This document shows, in pieces, positions 9,853-22,200 of a DNA stretch of 64,000 nt. How positions within the stretch are numbered: the stretch's first letter is position 1; the number at the start of each line of letters is the position of its first letter. This DNA comes from Microdochium bolleyi (taxonomy: Eukaryota; Ascomycota; Sordariomycetes; Xylariales; Microdochiaceae), in contig KQ964245.1 in assembly GCA_001566295.1 (NCBI GenBank), forward strand, positions 3,229,524 to 3,293,523, given 5' to 3'. The position numbers were made by a program, and so were the translations under genes. The notes beneath the pieces were generated by a model. It had not been told where the DNA came from. It was given only the letters and a program-made list of their open reading frames with translations, and searched no databases.

Positions 9853-11889
9853 GGCAAGAGCTTGGTCGCACCTTCGGGCAATGAGTGCTTGCAACGTGTA
9901 CGCTGAGCCCAAGAAGCGCAGTTGCCCTGCGAGGCACAACCGGCTGTGTCGAGGAGCAGAAGCTGGTGCAGGAGCAGCTCCCAGGCAATGTGGCAGCCTG
10001 TCGTGTGTGGTTGCCCAGGTGTGTGTGAATCATTCGACTGTGCTATCGATAGGGGCAGGGTGAGCTCAGCGATAATCCGTATCGAGCTCGACACTGGCGT
10101 CCACGGTAAGGTCGGCCGTCGAGGACATGGCGTGGTGGACGGCGTCGCGGGAGTGGCGTCGGGAGCTTGCCAGCGGTGGAAGCCTGATGGTCGAATACGA
10201 GGCGTCACCCATGGCAGTCAGTCGTGGAAGCGGAGGCCGAGGCCGAGGCGTTGGAGCAGGGGGAGGTGCGCTGGTGCACGATGCAGGTGCTGGAGAGCAT
10301 GGAGCTTGGAGCTGGGATCCTCTGCTGCCCGACGTCGGCGGACTGTGCTCGAGGAAGGACGTGAAAGAGCAGGAGTTGCAGGTGGTGTGGATTACACAGC
10401 CAAAAAGCCTATTGCGTCGATGGCACCAAACGGCCAGGCACGAGGAATGCAAGTGCGGGACGCCCGGGCGCACCCTGGCGCCCCGGGTTCGTCAAGGCGG
10501 GCCCACCCACCACCCGCATCTGTCTGCCAGGGTGGAGGGTGGATGGACCCTTCGGACTGTCCTCCGTCCGAGGGACAGAGCAAACAATGAGGATCATGAG
10601 ATAGAGGTGACCGGAAGCTGTGCAGTGTGTCTCTTTTGAGCAAGCTGTTTCCCTGCTTCCGGCTTAGCATATCGAGTCTGCCAGGCCAACGACCTCTCCG
10701 GCCGCACAACAGCCGATTGTGGCTTCACGGACGTCGGCTTCCTCCCGGATTCTAGTCTCGAGGCTGACAATACCACTTTTGGCACAAATGACGTTGTCCT
10801 CATAAGCCACTCTTGTCTGCGGCAAGGCAAATCCAACTCCTCAAGATGCATGCCCGAAACCGTTTGCGACACACCGGAGAGGCCTTCCGAGAGGGCTGAG
10901 ACATGGCGTCAAGTCAGAGCACATTGTTCCAATCACCGCGCGGAACGCTTCGCTCGAGATGTTGCATCCGGGCAGCACGACCAGGGCAGCTCAGGAGGCG
11001 CCCGAAGTCCGTGAACCAACACAGCAAGAGACATTCTCTGCATGTTCCTGAGCACCGATGCTCCACCCCAACAAGTATATACTCGTCACAAGGATACAAA
11101 GGTCTTGCAATAGTCTGAGACTCCAGGCAATGTTGTGGAAGTGGTCCATACTCCGTTCTAGCACTTCCATGCACGGCTCCAACATCAAAAGATTGGATAC
11201 AAGGTGTTGTGACAAAGCAGATATCATAATTCCAGATTCACACCGGTGGCCATCTTTCATCTAGGAGACGCAGCTACTTCATTGATCTCCTGGTCCAGTA
11301 GACTATCGCGGAACCACGTCCAACAGTGGATCCATGACACCTCTGGGGTCAGGGCACATCGTTTCTTGGCGATGACGGAGCACAACCCGGCTACCGGCTC
11401 TGGCTCCTGTCTGTATACATGGCATCCAACCGTTGCCTGCCATGGATAGTAGACAAGCACAACGAATCACACAAAAAGTGCAGCCTCTGTATGCATTTCC
11501 AAGCTTGTCATCGAGATTGTCCGAAAGGAGTGGTCCATGAATGGAGGTTGTGGGACGACTCTCGTCATTGGTGGGGGTGTCGTGCCGTCCTGTGGTGGTG
11601 CTGATGATGATAGACCGACATCAATCCTGTTTCGAAGGATCTCGAAGGAAACTGACTGAGGTCAGGCAAGCAAGCGAGCAGGGTTCCTGGGGATATATGA
11701 ACAGAGAAGAAAGAACAATGATATCCCCTGCGCAGCTTTGCTCGTTATAGATTCACACGTTACCCAATGGTATCGTAATCAGGGTATACAACGAAAACAA
11801 ACATTTGACTCCCTGTGCCAGAAGCGGACCACGACAGTCCTCATGTTAGAACACAACACATCACCAACAAAACATCAAACCCGCAACAA
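9853..11889. other. Long intergenic region, no supported gene
   Basis: Promoter side of the HECT ligase gene and upstream region of the Con-6 gene. Frames at 9922-10639 (+) and 10066-10473 (-) are low-complexity (Gly/Arg or Pro/Ser rich), overlap each other and resemble no family, so I do not call them genes. The strand from about 10190 to 10300 is purine-rich on +. Short upstream ORFs for the ligase mRNA are possible. Confidence 0.5.
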
Positions 11890-12287
11890 ATGGACTCTGC
11901 CGGCGCCAAGTCAACCATGTCCCGGGACGTGGAGGAGTGACGACGGGCAGGGAGACCATCTCGAAGCAGGTCCAGGGCCACAAGGCCGTGCTGTCGAACC
12001 CGAGTATGGTTTCTCTCTTCTCATTTCTTCTTCTTCGTTCATGTTTCTTGCGTTCTTTCTATACCTCTGCGGCACTCAGGTCATGGACCTTTCCCAACGT
12101 ATACCATGTTGACTCCTGTCCTTGTCCACGTGGCCCTCAAGACACCAGCGAGGCCGCCAAGGAGAACAGTAGAAACGCCATCGAGGCGCTCGGCGGCGAC
12201 GGCGCGCACTACTCGGGCAACAAGGACGACCCACAGAGCAAGAACGCGGCCGACAAGATCGGCGGCAGCCGCGCAACCGCGAACTAG
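11890..12287 (+). CDS. Con-6 family (conidiation-specific protein 6-like) small protein, start disturbed
   Basis: Con-6 proteins are small, hydrophilic, disordered proteins that accumulate in conidia and on stress; their molecular role is unknown. The recognisable part is in two exons. Exon 1 ends at 12003 with QVQGHKAVLSNP. Exon 2 is 12142-12287 (NTSEAAKENSRNAIEAL, ending SRATAN, then TAG). The join across the 138-nt intron (GTATGG donor, acceptor CTCAAG) gives SNPNTSEAAKENSR, the family repeat signature. The 5' end is a problem. ATGs at 11890 and 11917 open a frame (MDSAGAKSTMSRDVEE) that ends in TGA at 11938. The Con-6 frame only begins with a GTG at 11937. A single-base frameshift near 11934 would link them. 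The product would be about 88 aa with one clear repeat, where many relatives have two. Confidence 0.75.
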
Positions 12288-12572
12288 AACGAGCGCACCT
12301 TTTTTTGTTTGCGACTTCTGCTCGTCAGAGGGCAGTTGCGTGCTGAAGATCAGTACCATGTAGATGGTTTTATTGTATGGAACACCGAAACAAAGGTACA
12401 ATGATAGGATGAGCATCACTTAGACATCTGCTGTGTGATGTCATCTTGGAGAGCATGGCGTTGCGACCGTAAAATTCGGAGCATGTGACTAGGCAAAGTT
12501 TGAGATTCACCCATGACTTCGATTTACTCTTCATTCATATTTATACACTTCGCTGGCCACGTTCGGAAACAT

Positions 12573-15500
12573 CTACTCCAGGTATCCGTTAGCACCAAGC
12601 CACTCCTTGATCACCGCGGCGTCGCGCTCGCGGTACGCCGCCCGTCCGCGGATGGCGTCCTTGATCTGCTCAAGCGTGCGGTTGTACGCAGCCGTGTCCT
12701 TGTCCTTGAAGAACGCATCGACCTCGTCGACGTACTTGACGTCGGTGAACTTGTTCAGCGAGAGCTTGAGGAAGCGGTCGATGACGACAGGGTTGGCCAT
12801 CTTGCTCTCGACCTGCTTCCAGTTATCCTGCATGTACTTCCAGAGCAGCGAGCGGGCGGTGCCGTTGGCCGCGAGGCCGCCGCCGAGGGTGTGCATGTCG
12901 GCCGAGGGCACAGACTCGGACGCCGGCGCGGGCGGGGACAAGTCGAACAGGAACGGGAAGAGCTTGCTGATGATGGCCTCGTCCTCGACGTTGGAGAGCG
13001 CGCCCAGGGAGACCTCCTTGCCGTCAACGGAGGTGCCAGAGTACCACTCCTTCTTGATGGCTGCGACGGCCTCCTCGGGGCTGAGCTTGATGCCAGCGCG
13101 GTAAACGACAGATCTCAGGTTGGGCTGCAGGGATTTGCCCTCCTTAGCCCAGCTATCGAAGAGGGTCTTAGCGTGCTCGAGCGAACTGTAAGGTTAGATT
13201 AGCAGGAGGGCTCTATTATGGGGGAAAATGATTGAGACAAGAAACTTACGCCTGGTGGCCACTTGCCACAGCAGTGAGCAGAATCCTCTTACGCATCAGG
13301 CCAGTGAGGTAGTCCTCGCCCTCTGGGAACTCCCAGCCGACCTTGTTGACAGCACTGCTCACGAGCTTGAGGGTGAACTTATCCAGGCCCTTCTTTAGCG
13401 TCTCGTCGCCACCGAAAACAGCCTTCACAAGACCGAGAGAGTCCAGTGCTTGAGACCACACCAAGTGGTTGGTCTCGGATCCGAAGCCCTCAATGAAGGA
13501 TAGAAGAGCCGGAGTACTTCCGAGTCCAGAGAATGCCAGATCAGCCGCAGAGCCGATGATGGAAATCTTGTCCTCGTTGCTCAGACGGTCGAGCTGCTGA
13601 CCAAGCTTGGCCAGGCGAGCAGGGGGGTAGTTGGTACGGTAGAAACCGGTGGCGTTGCTGTTGAGCTTGTAGAAGCTGTCATCAATGTCCCGAACGGTGA
13701 TCTCCTTGTCTGTCAGAGCAAGCTTCTGGATGTCGTTGGTGCCAGCCTGGCCCTGGAGGGCAAGCGGGATCCACCAGACGGTCTCGTCTTCTTCCGGCTT
13801 GACGTCGCCAGTAGCCAGGTATCTGTTTTGCTTGATTGAGATCTGGCCGGGCTCCTCGGCAACAGTGAGGACAGGGTGGCCGATCTTTTCAATCCAGTTG
13901 TCCATGAGAGAAGTGACATCAACGCCAGAGGCCTCGCTCAAGTGCTGCCACAAGGACTCGGTCTTGGCGTTGCCGTAGGCATTCTTCCGCAGGTACGCGC
14001 CAACACCCTTGAGGAAGGTCTTCTCACCGAGATGGTTGACCAGCATTCGCAAGGTCGAGCAGCCCTTCAGGTAGCTGATGTGGTCGAAAATCTGATTCAC
14101 ATCAAGAGCGTCCTTCACAGGCACGTGGATGGGGTGGGATGCCCTCATGCCATCAAGCTTGAAAGCCATCTCGGTACCCTCATTGACAAACTGAGCCCAC
14201 ACCTCCCACTCCGGGTGGAACTCATTGACCGCGTACCAGCCCGCCCAGGTTGCGAAAGACTCGTTGAGCCAGAGCTCATCCCACCAGTCCATGGTGACCA
14301 GGTTGCCAAACCACTGGTGAGCCAGCTCGTGGGCCACAACGTAGGCGACCCTGTTCTTGTACCTGGCGTCCGATGTCTTCTCGTCGAACAGCACCGCAGT
14401 GGTCCTGTAAGTCACCAGACCCCAGTTCTCCATGGCGCCGTGGCTGAAGGAGTGGACAGCGAGAAGGTCAGACTTTGGCAGCGGGTAGTCGATGCCAAAG
14501 CTCTCGGAGAAGAGATCGATGGTCTTGGGAGCGTGCTCAAGAGCGAAGCGTCCCTGCTCCTTGAGACCACGGGTCGTGTACACACGAACGGGGATCTGCT
14601 TGCCGTCGTACTTGCGGTCCGTGAAGGCCTCGATGTACTCAAAGTCACCGACCGCCCACGCGAGCAGGTAGGTGCTCATGACAGGCGATCGCTCAAAAGA
14701 GACGATCTGGAGGCCGTTGCCGGTCTTCGTGGCTGACTTGACCGGCATGTTGGAAAGAGCAACCTGGTCTTCGGGGATCTCAATCTCGAAGTCAAAGGTG
14801 GCCTTGAGCTTGGGCTCATCGAAGCAAGGGAAGGCCCGGCGGGCATCACAAGCCTCGAACTGGGTGCTCAACATGTAGTGGAAAGTATCATCGCGGAAGA
14901 CCGAGTCCGCGGCAGGGACCGGAGGCTTGTAGTTGCTACGGTAGAAACCCTGCATCTCGTTGTTGATGGTTCCCTGGTAGGCAATCTCCAGAGTCGCCTT
15001 ATCAGCAGCAGGGATCTGCTCTGAGAACCTGATGGTTACACGTTGCTTCTTGTCATTGTACGAGAAGTCTGTGGACTCGAAGGTCTTGCCGCCGGCAGCA
15101 ACCTTGGCCGTGTCGAGCTTGAGCTCAATGGCATTGATGATGATCTCGGTCGCCGCCTCGGCGAGGGAGAGATCAATGCTGGTATACTGGTCAGCCGACA
15201 ATGAAGAAGAGCCGCCATGGGGTGGGAGATGGTGACGAGCTAGGGCTTACACGACATTGCCCTTGAAGGACCAGTCCTCCTGCTTGAGGGCAGAGATGGA
15301 GAGCTGGTAGTGGGCAGGCTTTACAGCCGTGGAGAGAATATCGCGGTCCGCCATGATGGATGATGGTAGGATGGCCGAGCAGCGGGACGTTGAGGTCGTG
15401 GAGAACGGCCGAGGATATATGTAAGCCGCGTGGCGGGGCAAAGGCTGATACTGGCGGGACAACCGCCTAGAACCCAGAGAGGGAGGTGAGGATCCTTGCC

Positions 15501-15630
15501 CACGCCCGCGGACGATGGTCGCGTGCAAGCTGCGGGCGTGCCACGGCTGCGACTGCACCGCCCGCAACGTGGACGGCCACCGGCGCAGCTGCTGCCCCGC
15601 AGCTGCCCGCCCCGAAGCGCCCACCAGCAT
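12573..15630 (-). CDS. APE2: M1-family zinc aminopeptidase (Ape2/Aap1 type) with mitochondrial-type leader
   Basis: Gluzincin aminopeptidase that removes N-terminal residues from peptides. Exons are complement(join(12573..13185, 13250..15178, 15251..15354)) for an 881-aa form starting at MADRDIL (ATG 15354, A at -3 and G at +4). An in-frame upstream ATG at 15630 adds 92 codons. Numbered on the short form, GAMEN is at 282-286, the zinc site HELAH at 318-322 and the third ligand Glu (LNES) near 341. The C-terminal ERAP1-like helical domain is complete (ends GANGYLE). Intron 1 (15179-15250) joins GNVV to IDLSLAE; intron 2 (13186-13249) joins SGHQA to SLEHAKTLF. The 92-residue extension has 13 Arg, no Lys and no acidic residue, and contains RPFSTTS, so it looks like a mitochondrial presequence. 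Leaky scanning could yield both forms. Confidence 0.93.
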
Positions 15631-16373
15631 CCCGTGTCCTGCCCCACTTGGGTCTCGGAGCCCGGGACTCTGGATGAGGACCGCTCGTTGCTCCAGAAGC
15701 ACTGAAGAAGCCCCTCACGCGCCTCGCGAGCAGGCTGCGAGTATGCGCACGGCTGGTAGATGCGTGAGGCTGCGTGTCCCCGTTCCGGCCACAAGGCAAG
15801 ACGGGCGAAGGAAGTTACGCCGCTGGGGCAAACGGTTGGGAGGGTTGGAGGTCCGCGAGACCTCTACAGGAACTGCAACGTGTGCGTCGGCCGATCTCTC
15901 TAGACGACCAACAAACCCTTGCGAGCTTCCACTCCTGGAAGCCGGCCGACTAGATTAGAATCAAGGTGGCCCGCACATGGATCAGGTATCATCAGAAGAC
16001 ACTTACGACAACACGTAACGTTCGAGGCGACCGCGAACTCCGACAAGTAGCGCGCGCAAAATTTCACACCAGGCCTGGGCCCACGCGGGTTCAAATATCC
16101 CAAAGCGGTACATATCCGGTCATCGCAGGCGCGCTTGAGCTAGACGCGGTTCAGTGCATGCAATTCCAGGGACCCCCTAGCATTATGCAACTAAACAGCC
16201 AGCCGGCATCCCTTGGTATTTGATATCCACCACGCAAGACTTCAGTGTTGCCGTGAACAAAAGCAAACAGCATGCGCAGAGCCGTCATACAATAAAATCG
16301 TCTGTGTGATCTGATGCCGATCGCATCAATGTCGCAATAAAGGCAGCTCTGCGCTGCTGTCTTCTTCACCAAG
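15631..16373. other. Divergent promoter region between APE2 and APC10
   Basis: Up to about 1 kb separates the two divergent starts. The part next to 15630 is very GC-rich. The part from about 15950 to 16370 is more balanced. No further gene is supported; a frame at 15515-15958 (+) is antisense to the APE2 leader. Confidence 0.55.
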
Positions 16374-17908
16374 ATGGACCGGCTGCCGGATTCTAGCAGC
16401 CCCGGTGGAGGCTTCGCCGCCAGCCCGACCATCCGCGAAGAGCTTCGACATCGCTTGATGCGGCCTCCCAGAGGGACGAGGACTGTGCAGCCCGCTGCCG
16501 TTGAGCACGAGACGCCTTCAGGTTCTGCGGCAAGATCAGACAGACCCGACCTGTGGGCGCTCCTGAATGCTGCAGATGCGCGTGCACGGCAGGCCGCCGA
16601 ACGCGGCTTCCGCACGCCTCAAGGTGAGATAGCTCCTTCGCAGTGACTTTCTGATCAGACAAATTGCTTGCTGTGCGACAAACAGTCGATTGTACCACGC
16701 GTCCTCTTCCATGCGATCCACCCCCAACCTCTGGCCCTGGCACCATGTGCAGCCCCCTCGTCTGGGACGCTCATTCACTTCACTGTCCAAATTTGTCGGC
16801 CGTCAGCATGTCTGTCCACAGGAGACGTGCAGTGTCGCTGCACGATGGGGTGCTCCCTCATAATCCCGGACGTTCACGCGGCACCCTTCTTGCCCTCGAA
16901 GCTACAGCTGCAGTCTCCGTACGCAGTGATGTACCACGAACTCTCGTCGCTGACCCGCTATATGAAGTCCCAAACGATGATGACGATGGCGATCACCATG
17001 CAGAGGAGAGCTATCTCGCCAACCTCGACACAACAGGTCAGGAAGACTATGATGTTACGCACGAGGCCGAGGAGGACGACGACGATGACGAAGAGGAAGA
17101 AGGCGACACGAAAACATCCGACGACGGCGAGCAGGACGAGGATGATGCTGCCGATGAGGATGATGAGGGCTCCTTCGATGCCTCGGCGACCGGTCTCAAG
17201 GAGATCAGCAATCTTGCATGCTTCACAGTCAGTAGCTACAAGCCAGGTTGTGGAGTCAAGGAACTTCGCAGCGACGACATGAACCAGTACTGGCAGTAAG
17301 TCTTGATTTGGCCATGCGTTCCTGTCAAACACGACTCTCACCATCACCATCTTCTCAGATCTGATGGACCTCAGCCTCATCGCCTCAACATACACTTCAT
17401 TAAGCGGGTAGAAGTCCGAGTGCTGCGTCTCTTTCTGGACTATGAGCTTGACGAAAGCTACACGCCCACGAAGATCCAGATCACTGCCGGTTTTGGACCG
17501 AACCAAACGATTCCGTTCTCTACGTTGGAATTGACCACGCCGAAGGGCTGGGTCGATGTTCCTATCGCCGGAGCGGGCGGTGGCCTGGATGGCAACTCCC
17601 TCTGCTGCTGGTTTGTCCGGATTATTATCCTTGAGAATCACCAGAATGGTAAAGACACGCATCTCCGGGGCATCAAGGTGTATGCTTTGGACGACAGTGC
17701 CGACACAGCAGAGAACAACCCCGTCGACTTGATTGGCGAGACAATCGATGATTTCCGGGACAGGATGACACTTATGAACGTTCACGACTCTCACGACGAG
17801 AAGCTGGGTGCAGATGCTCGCAAGAGCAAGCCAATGGCCAAAAGATATACCCCTGGGGATGGAGGACTTAGCATACCGGACTTTATGCGGGAGCCAGAAA
17901 TCCGCTAG
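16374..17908 (+). CDS. APC10: Anaphase-promoting complex subunit 10 (Doc1), 420 aa
   Basis: Apc10/Doc1 is the processivity subunit of the APC/C ubiquitin ligase and helps bind D-box substrates. Exons are 16374..16623, 16833..17295 and 17359..17908. Exon 1 encodes a basic leader beginning MDRLPDSSSPG. The first acceptor (CGTGCAG, ending 16832) was chosen because it keeps frame; the 209-nt intron is the least certain join. Exon 2 holds a long acidic Asp/Glu tract (about residues 140-190) and the start of the DOC domain (LKEISNLACFTVSSYKPG). The second intron (17296-17358) joins NQYWQ to SDGPQPH. The DOC beta-sandwich follows, with FIKRVEVRVLRLFLDYELDESYTPTKI cut here into its parts FIKRVEVR and DYELDESYTP. 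The protein ends in Ile-Arg, the IR tail by which Doc1 docks on Apc3/Cdc27. The N-terminal extension makes it longer than yeast Doc1. Confidence 0.93.
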
Positions 17909-18317
17909 TGCAATGCGACCATGAAGGAGGGTGATGCCATGGTGGCGCGGCCCTCTCATCAACTTCGAATGTGCGGTCCGGGAAGAGTTTAGACACTTGT
18001 GGAGAACGTACCGGACGCCTTCGGTTACCGGATATCAAAGGTCCTGGGTTGTAGCTAACGTTACAAGGCACAAGAAGGCTACGTCGGTAAAGAACTGTAG
18101 GCATCCAGAGAAAACCGAAAAACAAAAAAAGAAACCGCACATGGTACGGACTGGTGTGATGTTAAGTTCCAAGGGCTTCCTTCCCCATGGGCATCTTTGA
18201 GTGGGGGCTATTCTGGGCCCATGCTGGAAGCCAGCGACCAAGGCACTCATTGCCATTGGAAACTCGGACGCCACCACATCACCCGCCAACCTACCTTACA
18301 TTGTAAACACGCTGACA
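17909..18317. other. Intergenic between APC10 and the Pof1-type gene
   Basis: About 410 nt between two tandem genes. An A-rich tract (about 18118-18134) is present. No gene is seen. Confidence 0.55.
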
Positions 18318-19253
18318 ATGCAGATGGAAAGCGACTCAATGGCTAGAGCCACAATACGATCGAAGATTCTGCCCTTTTTCACGACCGCACTCCAAACATA
18401 TCAGTCGTCCAGCCAGACCTTTGCGGTGCTGTGTTCCATCCCCTCTGCAACACATGGAGAGCTGGCACCACCGTCCCCGCCGAGTCCACCTCGGTCTCTT
18501 CTCGTCCTGGACTCATCCTTCAACCCGCCAACTGTTGCCCATGGGCGCATGGTCCTTTCGGCTCTCCGCGACCACAAGTACAAAGAAAGCTCGCGGGTTC
18601 TGCTCCTGCTAGCCATCAATAATGCCGATAAGGCACCCCAACCCGCAGCGTTCCCGCAGCGGCTAGCCATGATGCACATCCTTGCGGACGACCTGCTATC
18701 ACGAGCTGCGCAGCTGGGCAGTGCATGCAGTGGTGTCGACATCGCCGTCACCACGGAGCCCTATTTCCACAATAAGAGCGCCGCGGTGCGCGATTCTGGC
18801 TTCTACCACCACTACAACGCCCAGACACCAAAAGAGCATCGTCACCAGACCGAGCAGATCTACCTCACAGGCTTTGATACACTGATCCGCATTTTCAACG
18901 CCAAGTACTACCCCGGAGAAGCCATGAGTTCCGTGCTGGATCCGTTCTTTGCACACTCGAGCCTGCGCGTAACGATGCGTACCGACGCTAACTGGGGCGA
19001 TGCCGAGGAGCAGAAGGCCTATCTGGACGGTCTTGGTCGCGGGGGCAAGCTGGACGAGATGGGTGGAAGGAAAGAGTGGGTGGAGAAGATTGAGATGACC
19101 CCCGGGCGCGAGGAGGGCGAAGATGTGGTGAGCAGTACGAAGGTCCGAGATGCTGTGCAGAGCAAGGACTGGGATGGGTTGAGCTCGTTGACAAGTCCTG
19201 CTGTTGCGGAGTGGGTGAGGGACCACGAGTTGTATGCTTGTGGCAATAAGTGA
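18318..19253 (+). CDS. POF1: Nicotinamide-nucleotide adenylyltransferase-like protein (Pof1 type), 311 aa
   Basis: Single-exon member of the HIGH-type nucleotidyltransferase superfamily, resembling yeast Pof1. The ATG at 18318 (MQMESDSMARA) is the first in frame; earlier in-frame codons follow only a GTG. The nucleotide-binding loop is SFNPPTVAHGRM (residues about 75-86), matching GxFxPxTxxH of NMN adenylyltransferases. The C-terminal ISTxxR-type motif is VVSSTKVRDAV. YLTGFDTLIRIF and a helix ending in WVRDHELY fit the Rossmann core. The family makes or handles NAD precursors. Yeast Pof1 has been linked to filamentation and protein quality control, and whether this protein makes NAD cannot be decided here. 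It is somewhat longer than the yeast protein because of an N-terminal helix and a Pro/Ser linker. Confidence 0.85.
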   Translation: MQMESDSMARATIRSKILPFFTTALQTYQSSSQTFAVLCSIPSATHGELAPPSPPSPPRSLLVLDSSFNPPTVAHGRMVLSALRDHKYKESSRVLLLLAINNADKAPQPAAFPQRLAMMHILADDLLSRAAQLGSACSGVDIAVTTEPYFHNKSAAVRDSGFYHHYNAQTPKEHRHQTEQIYLTGFDTLIRIFNAKYYPGEAMSSVLDPFFAHSSLRVTMRTDANWGDAEEQKAYLDGLGRGGKLDEMGGRKEWVEKIEMTPGREEGEDVVSSTKVRDAVQSKDWDGLSSLTSPAVAEWVRDHELYACGNK

Positions 19254-22200
19254 CTGTGTTTTTCTTTTTCGGCACGAGTGTAGCTGGTTCAAGGTCTATC
19301 ACTGCGCATTGCAGAAAGATACATCGTTATCCCACAAGGAATCACGGTCACTGCAAGGCGGTCACTTGAGCGTTCAACTATCTTTGATTAGTGATGCAAG
19401 TGTAGACTCGTGCGCGACGCGCTCAGTTCGATATTGAATTGCTACAGTGCATCTCCAGATCAGGAAGTTATGCAGTGGAGGTTGCACTTTGCATGGTCCC
19501 AACTCCTTACAAAGTGTTCAACCAAAGAGCTGTCTCATATTACATTCCTGGCATGCTTTTCTAGAGAGGCGTGTCCCTCGTGCTGCCTCGTGAACGAGCC
19601 AGCACAGAAACACACAGTGAACAAATTCGAAGCACGCTGATCTAATAACTGTCGAATGATAATCTATATCTGTGTTTCTTCTTAAATTTATGTCGCAGCC
19701 CACACTATCTCACGTCCGTTATCGCCCTGGCCGTCCTCTTTGTGGCGAGCAGTCCCCTTTTCGTTTTGTGTAAGTCCGCAGTCTAATTCGTGTGCCTCCG
19801 CACCGAAACTCAGCCTGCGTGGCCGACTGGATATACAGCTGTGCTGTTAGTCCGGCATCGGAATAGTTTTCTGTCCTTCGGTCTCCGAGAGTAGGTGCGG
19901 CAGTGACTTTCCGGGCTTCTTTGGGGGTTCCCCCGGAACCAAAGAGTGCAACGCAAGATCGCCTCACTGACCCTGAATGGCGACTACTTGTGAAATCTCT
20001 ACCGTGTGGAATACTTTACCTGTGTGAGGGTCAGATATACCAAGAAGCATAACATTGTCCATCATTCAACGTCAAGGAGAGGCTTGGTGAAATTTAATTT
20101 TTGACCTGGATATCTAAACTGAATCCCTGAAGGGCATTTCTGAGCCAATTTTCGAATCTGACATCCAAAATGTGAACCTTGCTTGACTGTCAGTGGGACA
20201 AGTTCAGCAACATGGACTTGCTAATATATTGAAGCCGTGTGCCTAATCGTGGCCGAGAGGTAAGCCAGCCAGCACATCTGTACAACTAACATCGGCGGGT
20301 AGAAACGCAAAACTAGTCTACTAAGGTATTCATATGGCCAAACCCTCCTTCGATCTCCGGAGTCTCTCTGACCGTGGAGCACGAGGTGCGTTCCCAACTC
20401 ACTGAACAATACCTTGACTGGCCTGTCTGAGTACTGCTGTACGCTGCACGTCATTAGTCCAGCGCAACGACTGCTTGACTCGCGCAGGGAGCTCGGGCTG
20501 CAAGAAGGGTACGGCGCATGCGCCGCATATGCAGACTTGACATGCAGCTGAAATCCGAACCGGGCATTGGGCCTCTCTACCCGCTGGTCAGGCACCACTG
20601 CCTTGCACCAACATGAGGGGTAAAGAAACGGCACCAGCATCGTCAGATGGGCTCGAGGGGTCCTGATCATGCTGGCGAAGATGGGCGAAGGTTGGATTTA
20701 CGATCACGCCTTGAGGAGGAGTTGAGAATCAAAGTATCGTATATCAGGCAACACTAAGGTGCTAGACATTCTTGTCATGATGTCTTTTGTCCACAACCAC
20801 GCTGCGATTATTTCTCACACAATACTCTTTTTCTTAGCTGTTGCTCATAACAAAGATATCGACGTCTAGTCATCGTTACTACCTGATTTTAATCATGTCA
20901 TTCGCGAAGCCTGCGCTAAAGCTATCGACAGGCGATACAGTATGGCCAGCCTGATATCAGAGCCAGTAGCATGCGGATTAGGGAAACCGAGTCTCCTAAC
21001 CCGAATTGCCGTGCAACGCTTGAGAGAGAGAGAGAGGGGCCTGATGGGCAACAGGCCCCTTGTCGTAGTGACGCTATCTGGTGGGACGGGACCACGCCCA
21101 TATACCGTACGATAGGGGACTTCAGGACAGGGGCCGGCGATCAGCGATTAGGATCTCAAGAGGACCCCTGGCGAGTTACGTACTGCGTAGAGAGGGACTT
21201 TGTGGGCTGGGCGAGCGGAGAGGAGTAGATTCGGAGCGAGGACTTTGAGATCGTGACGTGATTGGCCTGGCCGAGCGACAAGATCCAGGGTTTTCACGTT
21301 CCATGGAGGCAGGGGCCTGTTCTTGACACACGGACAGACCACACACTTGGACGAGATGGGGCAGGGAAGGGCAGGGCTCACAAGCCTGGACTCTCACCAG
21401 ACAAAACCGGCCCACTTAGGTACCAGGCTGGATGCATGCGTGTGTGCGTGACAAGTATTTCCCGCATCAGACCATCGACTGTTGGGCCGAACCGAGCCCG
21501 GCCAGGTGATGAGCAGACGAGGAGGCAGATGAAGAGAAGAGTTTGCATCGAACGGTGGCCAACATGGTCAACCCGGTGGTTGGCTGCACTTTCAGCATCA
21601 GCGTCGGGGTTTTGTCGTTATGATTTGCATGAGAAGAAGCAGCACTAGCAGCCCACCAGGCCGAGTTGTTGTTTCTTTTCTTCCTGGGGAAACGCTGCGA
21701 ACTCTAAAACGTGCTGTCTCGTTCCTCAACAGCAGAAGAGGAGGCAGACCTCAGCATCGAGCACGTGCACCCATGAGCCTTGTGAGCGGCCTCCGCGACG
21801 GGCAGGAATCAGAGACACGGGCGCTCGCGGAGACATGCGAGCTGCCATTGTCCATCATTCGCGTCTCGAGTGAGACATGCTGTAGACATGCCATGCTGCC
21901 TGCCTGGAGCTAGCTGACTGAGGCTGAGGGAGGAAAGGGGCCCTGCTCGAGCTGCTCTGAGCTGGGGGGAAGAGACCGCCCGGAGTGGGTAGTGGGCAGA
22001 ATCCGGCTGATGGCCAACGTCATCGGCATGTGTGCGCTCACGGTCTTCTTTCACATTCTGCCGGCGACTGCTGCACCTTTCCCATCTCGACCAGGGCTTC
22101 AGGACTCCTCAGGCCGACGCTTCCCGTCGCCAGCTGTTGCACCCACGTGCGCAGAGCACCGCATATTTCCGAGCAGACACTGTGCTCCATTCCCGCTTCA

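Noticed and set aside
9922..10639. Gly/Arg-rich frames upstream of the HECT ligase
   Set aside because: Purine-rich promoter sequence; frames overlap and lack motifs.
13876..14736. 286-codon frame antisense to APE2
   Set aside because: Shadow of the aminopeptidase catalytic domain; no independent features.
16958..17962. 334-codon antisense frame over APC10
   Set aside because: It is the mirror of the acidic tract and DOC domain coding; the + strand has clear domain identity and splice sites.
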